This document shows positions 58,985 to 64,000 of a stretch of DNA of 64,000 nt, in pieces. The position numbers and the translations under genes were made by a program. The DNA lies in the NCBI RefSeq assembly GCF_964656455.1, contig NC_135715.1, forward strand, positions 148,359,935 through 148,423,934, in the 5' to 3' direction. The stretch's first letter is position 1. Each line of letters begins with the position of its first letter. The stretch comes from Halichoerus grypus (lineage: Eukaryota > Chordata > Mammalia > Carnivora > Phocidae). Below the pieces are notes generated by a model. That model made no database searches. It was not told where the DNA came from and worked only from the letters and a program-made list of their open reading frames with translations.

Positions 58985-59503
58985 TGTAGGAAAGATGTTG
59001 GGTTCCAGAGCCAACAGCCAAGAAAGAATTCTCAAGACATCTTTTGCCTTTGCCGGGAATGGCCAGCAATCCCTGTACTGAGGGATGAAAGAGTACTCCA
59101 AACTTTGCTGTGAAAGAGAGGAGAAGGCAAGGGGGTCAATGCTCAGAGACAAAGACCCTTTGCTCTTTTTTGCTCCTGCTTTTATTGGTCCTTCAGGATA
59201 TCCACAAATCCTTATCACTGTTTCTCAAGCATGTGATGTGTGACAGGGGGTCTTACTGGAATTAGGAGGATCTCTTTACAGGAAAGATATGATATTCTAA
59301 CCTGTATGTTCTACGAGTTCTGCTCAACATAGCCTAAGGGACAATGCACACGTCTCTTAGATCACAGGGTGGCTCTTTGGGCTAAGAGAGCTTGGGGAAG
59401 GCAACTCCCTGAGGCATTCCTACGGCAGAGTGGTCACACGGACCTTGGCGTTCCAAAGGCCCATGCCCTTCTCTGAAACCCTCCTCGCCCCCAGAGGCCT
59501 ACA
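58985..59503 (-). mobile_element. Solo ERV LTR (family 1), minus
   Basis: Inverted ends TGTAG...CTACA, 519 bp. On the minus strand it carries an AATAAA signal in 'ggaccaataaaagcaggagc', a 'cccttgccttctcctctctt' pyrimidine block and ends ...cccaacatctttcctaca. No internal viral region is present. Its right end touches the next LTR with no spacer. Confidence 0.75.
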
Positions 59504-60014
59504 TGTTACATTTTAGCAAGCCCAGGTATTATGGCTGATTTCCTGCTCTACACCAACCCCAACAATCTCTGGTGCAAAAAGGTGGTTTTATTAAAGCCCA
59601 GGGACAGGACCCGTGGGCAGAAAGAGCTGCACTGAGGTCATGAGGAGTGGCCAATTATATACCTACAAGTTGCGTGGGGGTTAGGGATAGCATAAGTCTC
59701 TAAGGAGTTTTGGAAACAAGGTTTCCAGGACCTTGAGGGGCTAACGATTGTTAAGAAAAGGTCATTTATTACTGTCTAATAAAACCTTGGTCATGAGACC
59801 CTTCAGACGTATATCTGTGGGTCATATGCTTGGGGGATGATTGCTAACATGTATCTTGTGGGGGTAGAGATAAAGGAAATTTCCAAAGGAATTTTTATAT
59901 GTTAAAGTAGATTTACAGGATCCTGGGGATTAGCTAAGATTGACTTTTGCCCTTAGCAAAGTATTAACATCGAGGCAGCTGAGTCCCTAGAGGAATGTCA
60001 CTCTGCCTGTTTCA
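59504..60014 (-). mobile_element. Solo ERV LTR (family 2), minus
   Basis: TG...CA block of about 511 bp. On the minus strand it begins tgaaacaggcagagtgacat and has an AATAAA in 'ctttaataaaaccacctttt'. It ends near ...gcttgctaaaatgtaaca. The sequence differs from the neighbouring LTR, so they are not a pair from one provirus. The exact right end is uncertain (59969 or 60014). Confidence 0.65.
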
Positions 60015-61425
60015 ATGACTTGTGAATGGGCTGAAAGTAGTAAGGAAATTTAATTTTTCTTTTGCCTTTGTTTCCCACATCATTACTGACAGAAGAATGT
60101 TAATGTCTCCAACTGTACTGGTCAGTTTGTCAATTTCTCTTAAATTGTTAAATGTTTTCCTTATATATTTTGACATATTTAGGATTTATCATTATGTAAT
60201 GCCCTGCTCATCTTATCCCTGATACAATTCACCATTCTTAATGGTCAGCTTTGTCTCAAATTAATAGTTACTCTAGCTTTTTTTTCAGCATTGAATATCT
60301 TTCTTCATCCCTTTACCCTAACCAGTCTGTGTCTTTATATTTAAAGTGCTCATCTTGCAGATAGCAAATTGTTGGGTCTTGTGTTTTATTTACCCTGACA
60401 TTCTTTGTCTTTTCATTGGTGTATTTAGACTATTTACATTTAAATTATTATTTATATATTTTGATTTAATACTTACTGTTTATAATTGTTTTTTATACAT
60501 TGCATTTATTCTGGTTTTTTTCCTCTTCTTTTTCTGACTTCTTTGGTATACAATTTCATTCTCTCTCCCTTCTTATCAAAATAATTATATTCCAATGTTT
60601 TAAAAAAAATTGCCTTCAAATTTACAATATACAGTTTTAGCTGATCTAAATCTATTTTCAAATAACACCGTACTAACTCATGTGTATTAAGGTATTCCCA
60701 ATTCCATTCTCTCGTCTTGTAAATTGCTATCATATATTTTACTTAGCCCTATGCTATATGCTATACTTGCCCAGTAGATTGTTACTATTATTGCTTTAAA
60801 CAGTTATCTTTTAAATCAATTAAGTATAAGCAAAATAATGTTTTATTTTTATTATTCTTTCTCCAGCCCTCTTTATTTATGTAGATCTCTCTTTATATAG
60901 AACTTTTTTTTATGTAGAACTTCTTTCAACATCTCTTTCGCCGTTGGTCTGTTGGAGAGGAATTCCCTCAGTTCTTATTTTTCTGAGAAATTATTCCTCT
61001 TTCAATTCTGAAGGATGATTTTGCTAGACAGAATTCTAGACTGGTGATGTTTTTTTCTTTCAACACTCAAAATATTTAGCTCCACTCTCCTCTTCCATGC
61101 ATGGTTTCTGATCTTATAAGCAGTCTGCTGCAATCCTTACCCTTGTTCCTCTTCAGGTTAGCTGTTTTATTCTTTAGCATTTTTCAAGATTTTGTCTTCT
61201 GTTTCTCCAGTTTGAATATAATGTCTTTGAGAGTGTGTGTATGTATATTGGCATTTTTCCAGCTTGGTGTTCTCTGGGCTTTATAGATCTAAGGTTTGGA
61301 GTCTGTCTAACTTGTAAAAAGTTTTCAGCTATCACTACTACAAATATTTCTTCTGTTCCATTCTTTCTCTTTCTGGTATGCTAATTGTGTACTATTTTAT
61401 ACACTTTGCTATTTTTCATAGTCTT

Positions 61426-62087
61426 GATTGTATTTTTTTTATTATGTTATGTTAATCACCATACATTACATCATTAGTTTTTGATGTAGTGTTCCATAAT
61501 TCATTGTTTGTGTATAACACCCAGTGCTCCATTCAATACATGCCCTCTTTAATACCCATCACCAGGTTAACCCATCCCCCCACCTCCCTCCCCTCTAGAA
61601 CCCTCAGTTTGTTTCTCAGAGTCCATAGTCTCTCATGGTTCGTCTCCCCCTCCAATTCCCCCACTTCATTTTTCCCTTCCTGCTATCTTCTTTTTTGTTT
61701 GTTTGTTTTTTAAACATATAATGTATTATTTGTTTGAGAGGTACAGGTCTGTGATTCAACAGTCTTACACAGTTCACAATGCTCATCATAGCACACTACT
61801 ACCTAGTAGTATTGCTGTGTCATTTGAGGAACCCCTGTTCTCTTCTCCAGAGCATTTTTACCAGTTGCATTCCCACCAACAGTGTAGGAGGGTTCCCTTT
61901 TCTCCGAATCCTTGCCAACACCTGTTGTTTCCTGTGTTAATTTTAACCATTCTGACCTGTGTGAGGTGATATCTCATTGTAGTTTTGATTTGTATTTCCC
62001 TGATGATGGGTGATATTGAGCACCTTTTCATGTGTCTGTTAGCCATCTGTATGTCTTCTTTGGAAAAATATTTATTCATGTATTCTG
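61426..62087 (-). mobile_element. Carnivore L1, 3' UTR plus part of ORF2 C-terminus, minus
   Basis: 61430-61805 is the full carnivore 3' UTR with both sub-blocks. 61806-62087 is the ORF2 C-terminal region (minus frame with [20 protein letters not shown] and [10 protein letters not shown]). The last about 300 bases of ORF2 are deleted at the join near 61805-61830. The 5' break is near 62087. Confidence 0.8.
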
Positions 62088-63652
62088 TAATATTCCATTG
62101 CGTATATGTATTGAGTGTATGTATGTGTGTGTGTGTGAGTGTGAGTGTGTATAGCACGTTTTCTTTCGCCATTCATTTATCGATGAACACCTGGGTTGCT
62201 TTCGTATCTTGGCTATTGTAAATAATGCTGCATTAAGCATGGGGGTGCATATATCTTTTCAAATTAATGTTTTTGCTTTCTTTGGGTAAATATCCAGTGG
62301 TGGAATGATTGGATCATGTGATAATTCTATTTTTAATTTTCTAAGGGACCTCCATACTGTTTCTCACAGTGGCTGTACCAGTTTGCATTCCCAACAACAA
62401 TACACAAGGGTTCCTTTTTCTCCACATCCTCACCAACACTTTTTATTTCTTGTCTTTTTGATTCCAGCCATTCTTGATGATTAGTGATGTTGAGCACCTT
62501 TTCATGCATCTTTTGGCCATTTGTATGTCTTTGGAAAAATGTCCATTCAGATTCTTTGCCCATCTTTAATAAGATTATTTGTTGTTTTGGTGTTGAGTTG
62601 TATAAGTTCTTTGTATATTTTGGATATTAATCCCTTATCAGATATATCAGTGGTAGGTGTCTTCTCCCATTTAGTAGGTTGCCTTGTTGTTTCATTGATG
62701 TTTTCCTTCACTGTGCAAAAGCTTTTTATTTTGGTATAGTCCCAATAATTTAATTTTACTTTCATTTCCCTTGCCTCAGGAGACCTAGCTAGAGGCTAAT
62801 GTCAAAGTAATGACTTCCTGTGTTTTCTTCTAGGAGTTTTATGGTTTCAGGTCTTACATTTAGGTCTTTAATCCATTTTGAGTTTATTTTTGTGTATGGC
62901 ATAAGAAAGTGGCCCAGGTTCGTTTGTTCTTTCTTTCTTTCTTTCTTTTTTTTTTTTGTTGCCTGTAGGTGTCTAGTTTTCCCAGATCATTTGTTGAAGA
63001 GAATGTCTTTTCCCCATTATATATTCTTGCCTCATTTGTTATAGATTAATTGACCATATAATTGTGGGTTTATTTTGGGCTCTCTATTCTGTTCTGTTGA
63101 TATTTGAGTCTGTTTTTGTGCCAGTATCATACTGTTTTGATTACTACAATTTTGTAGTATATCTTGAAATTTGGTATTGTAAGTAACTCCAGCTTTGTTC
63201 TTCTTTTTCAAGATTGCTTAGGCTATTTGGGGTCTTTTTTGGCTCCATACATTTTAGTATTCTTTGTTGTAGTTCTGTGAAAAATGTTGTTGGTATTTTG
63301 TTAAGGATTGCATTAAATCTGTAGATTGCTTGGAGTAGTATGGGCATTTTAATAATCCAATGTTAAATGTTCTTCCAATCCATGAGCATGGAATATGTTT
63401 CCATTTGTTTGTGCTATCTTCAATTTCTTTTAAAAGCATTTTTGAATATAGATCTTTCACCTCCTTGGTTAAGTTTATTCCTAGGTATTTTATTATTTTT
63501 GGTGCAATTTTAAATGGGATTATTTTCTTAATTTCTCTTTCTGCTATCTTTTTATTAGTGTATAGAAATGTAACAGATTTCTCTATATTGATATTATATC
63601 TTGCAACTTTACTGACTTCATTAATCAGTCTAGTAGTTTTTTGGTGGGGCAC
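62088..63652 (-). mobile_element. Older L1 ORF2 (RT end to C-terminus), minus
   Basis: A second, more diverged copy of the C-terminal region (62088-62560) continues through mid-ORF2 to about the RT thumb at 63652. Visible are NIEKSVTFLYTNKKIAEREI, RFNAILNKIPTTFF and [20 protein letters not shown]. Frames are broken repeatedly. A (GT)n run lies at 62117-62146 and a T/C-rich run at 62930-62960. The 3' UTR is not attached. Confidence 0.8.
62117..62146. repeat. (GT)n microsatellite inside L1
   Basis: A short interrupted GT run (gtatgtgtgtgtgtgtgagt) inside the older L1. Confidence 0.85.
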
Positions 63653-64000
63653 CTAAATACATAAAGCAACTAATAACAGACATAAAGGAAGAAATTACAG
63701 TAATACAATAATAGTAGGGGACTTTAACACCCCATTTACATCAATGGATAGATTGCCCATACAGAAAATCAACAAGGAAACACTGGAATTGAATGACACT
63801 CTAATGTCAGATGGACCTAACAGATATATTCGGAACATTCCATCCAAAAGCACATTTCTTTTCAAGTGTACATGAAACATTCTCCGGAGTAGATCATCTG
63901 TTAGGCCACAAAATAAGTCTCAGTAAATTCAAAATGATTGAAATCATATCATGCATCTTTTCTAACCACAATGGTATGAAACTAGAAATGAACCACAGGA
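63653..64000 (+). mobile_element. L1 ORF2 endonuclease segment, plus, runs off the window
   Basis: Starting at 'cacctaaatacataaagcaa' the strand flips to plus. 'aataatagtaggggacttta' encodes the endonuclease GDFNTP region and 'agtagatcatctgttaggcc' the SRIDHxLG region. This endonuclease part lies head-to-head with the RT end of the minus-strand L1, which is the twin-priming (5' inversion) layout. The end lies beyond base 64000. Confidence 0.85.

Larger units (their letters stand above)
58906..61425 (-). mobile_element. Old L1 5' half, minus, split by two LTRs
   Basis: 58906-58984 matches the endonuclease region. After the two LTRs, 60085-60560 continues upstream on the minus strand ('gttaatgtctccaactgtac', 'gggtcttgtgttttatttac'). 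60880-61340 continues further ('agaacttctttcaacatctc', 'aattccctcagttcttattt', 'tttgaatataatgtctttga'). These follow the order of an old mammalian L1/HAL1-like element. 60013-60085 does not align with L1 and may belong to the LTR insertion. Confidence 0.7.

Noticed and set aside
1..64000. CRISPR arrays, operons, phage or other prokaryotic systems
   Set aside because: No spaced palindromic repeat arrays or dense coding. Repeats are mammalian SINE, LINE, LTR and DNA elements throughout.

Overview
The window is AT-rich mammalian nuclear DNA from a carnivore, almost certainly an arctoid caniform (bear, panda, seal or mustelid group). The evidence is about two dozen tRNA-Lys-derived Can-SINEs with the arctoid-type head (gggcgcctgggtggctcag) and carnivore-specific LINE-1 3' UTRs, over an older mammalian layer of L2, MIR, MLT1, Tigger1 and old L1. 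I found no bacterial, phage, plasmid or CRISPR features and no complete protein-coding gene. Almost every open reading frame in the window is a broken L1 ORF2 fragment, a read-through of a SINE, or chance.

Layout. 1-5150: old L2, then one convincing candidate coding exon (1016-1120, plus strand, consensus-like splice sites, phase 1-1), then plain AT-rich DNA. 5151-6167: an MLT1 LTR split by a Can-SINE, then a second SINE. 6757-10646: a carnivore L1 insertion with a clean 17-bp target-site duplication whose body is arranged as two separately inverted blocks before a normal 3' UTR. 11859-18185: a second rearranged L1, several SINEs and an old 2.4-kb L1. 18186-30070: mostly single-copy-looking DNA with L1 3' ends, L2/MIR scraps and SINEs. 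30070-32510: a long decayed L2 with recognisable reverse-transcriptase sequence, carrying four Can-SINEs. 32511-35424: MIR and L1 fragments. 35425-38190: a nearly full-length Tigger1 DNA transposon with two SINEs inside it. 38250-56440: mostly unannotated DNA with SINEs, microsatellites, MIR/L2, a hAT-like element, and at 53028-53063 a short U6 snRNA 5' fragment between perfect 18-bp direct repeats. 56442-64000: dense nested repeats, namely a SINE split by an ERV LTR, old L1s, two back-to-back ERV LTRs, and L1 copies running off the right edge with their 5' part inverted.

The genes do not form a working system here. If the exon at 1016-1120 is real, the rest of the window is probably intron or intergenic sequence of that gene. 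The most informative material is structural: multi-segment L1 inversions, SINE-into-SINE target reuse, nested insertions that give relative ages, and the U6 fragment. Repeat family names come from my memory of consensus sequences, not from a database search.
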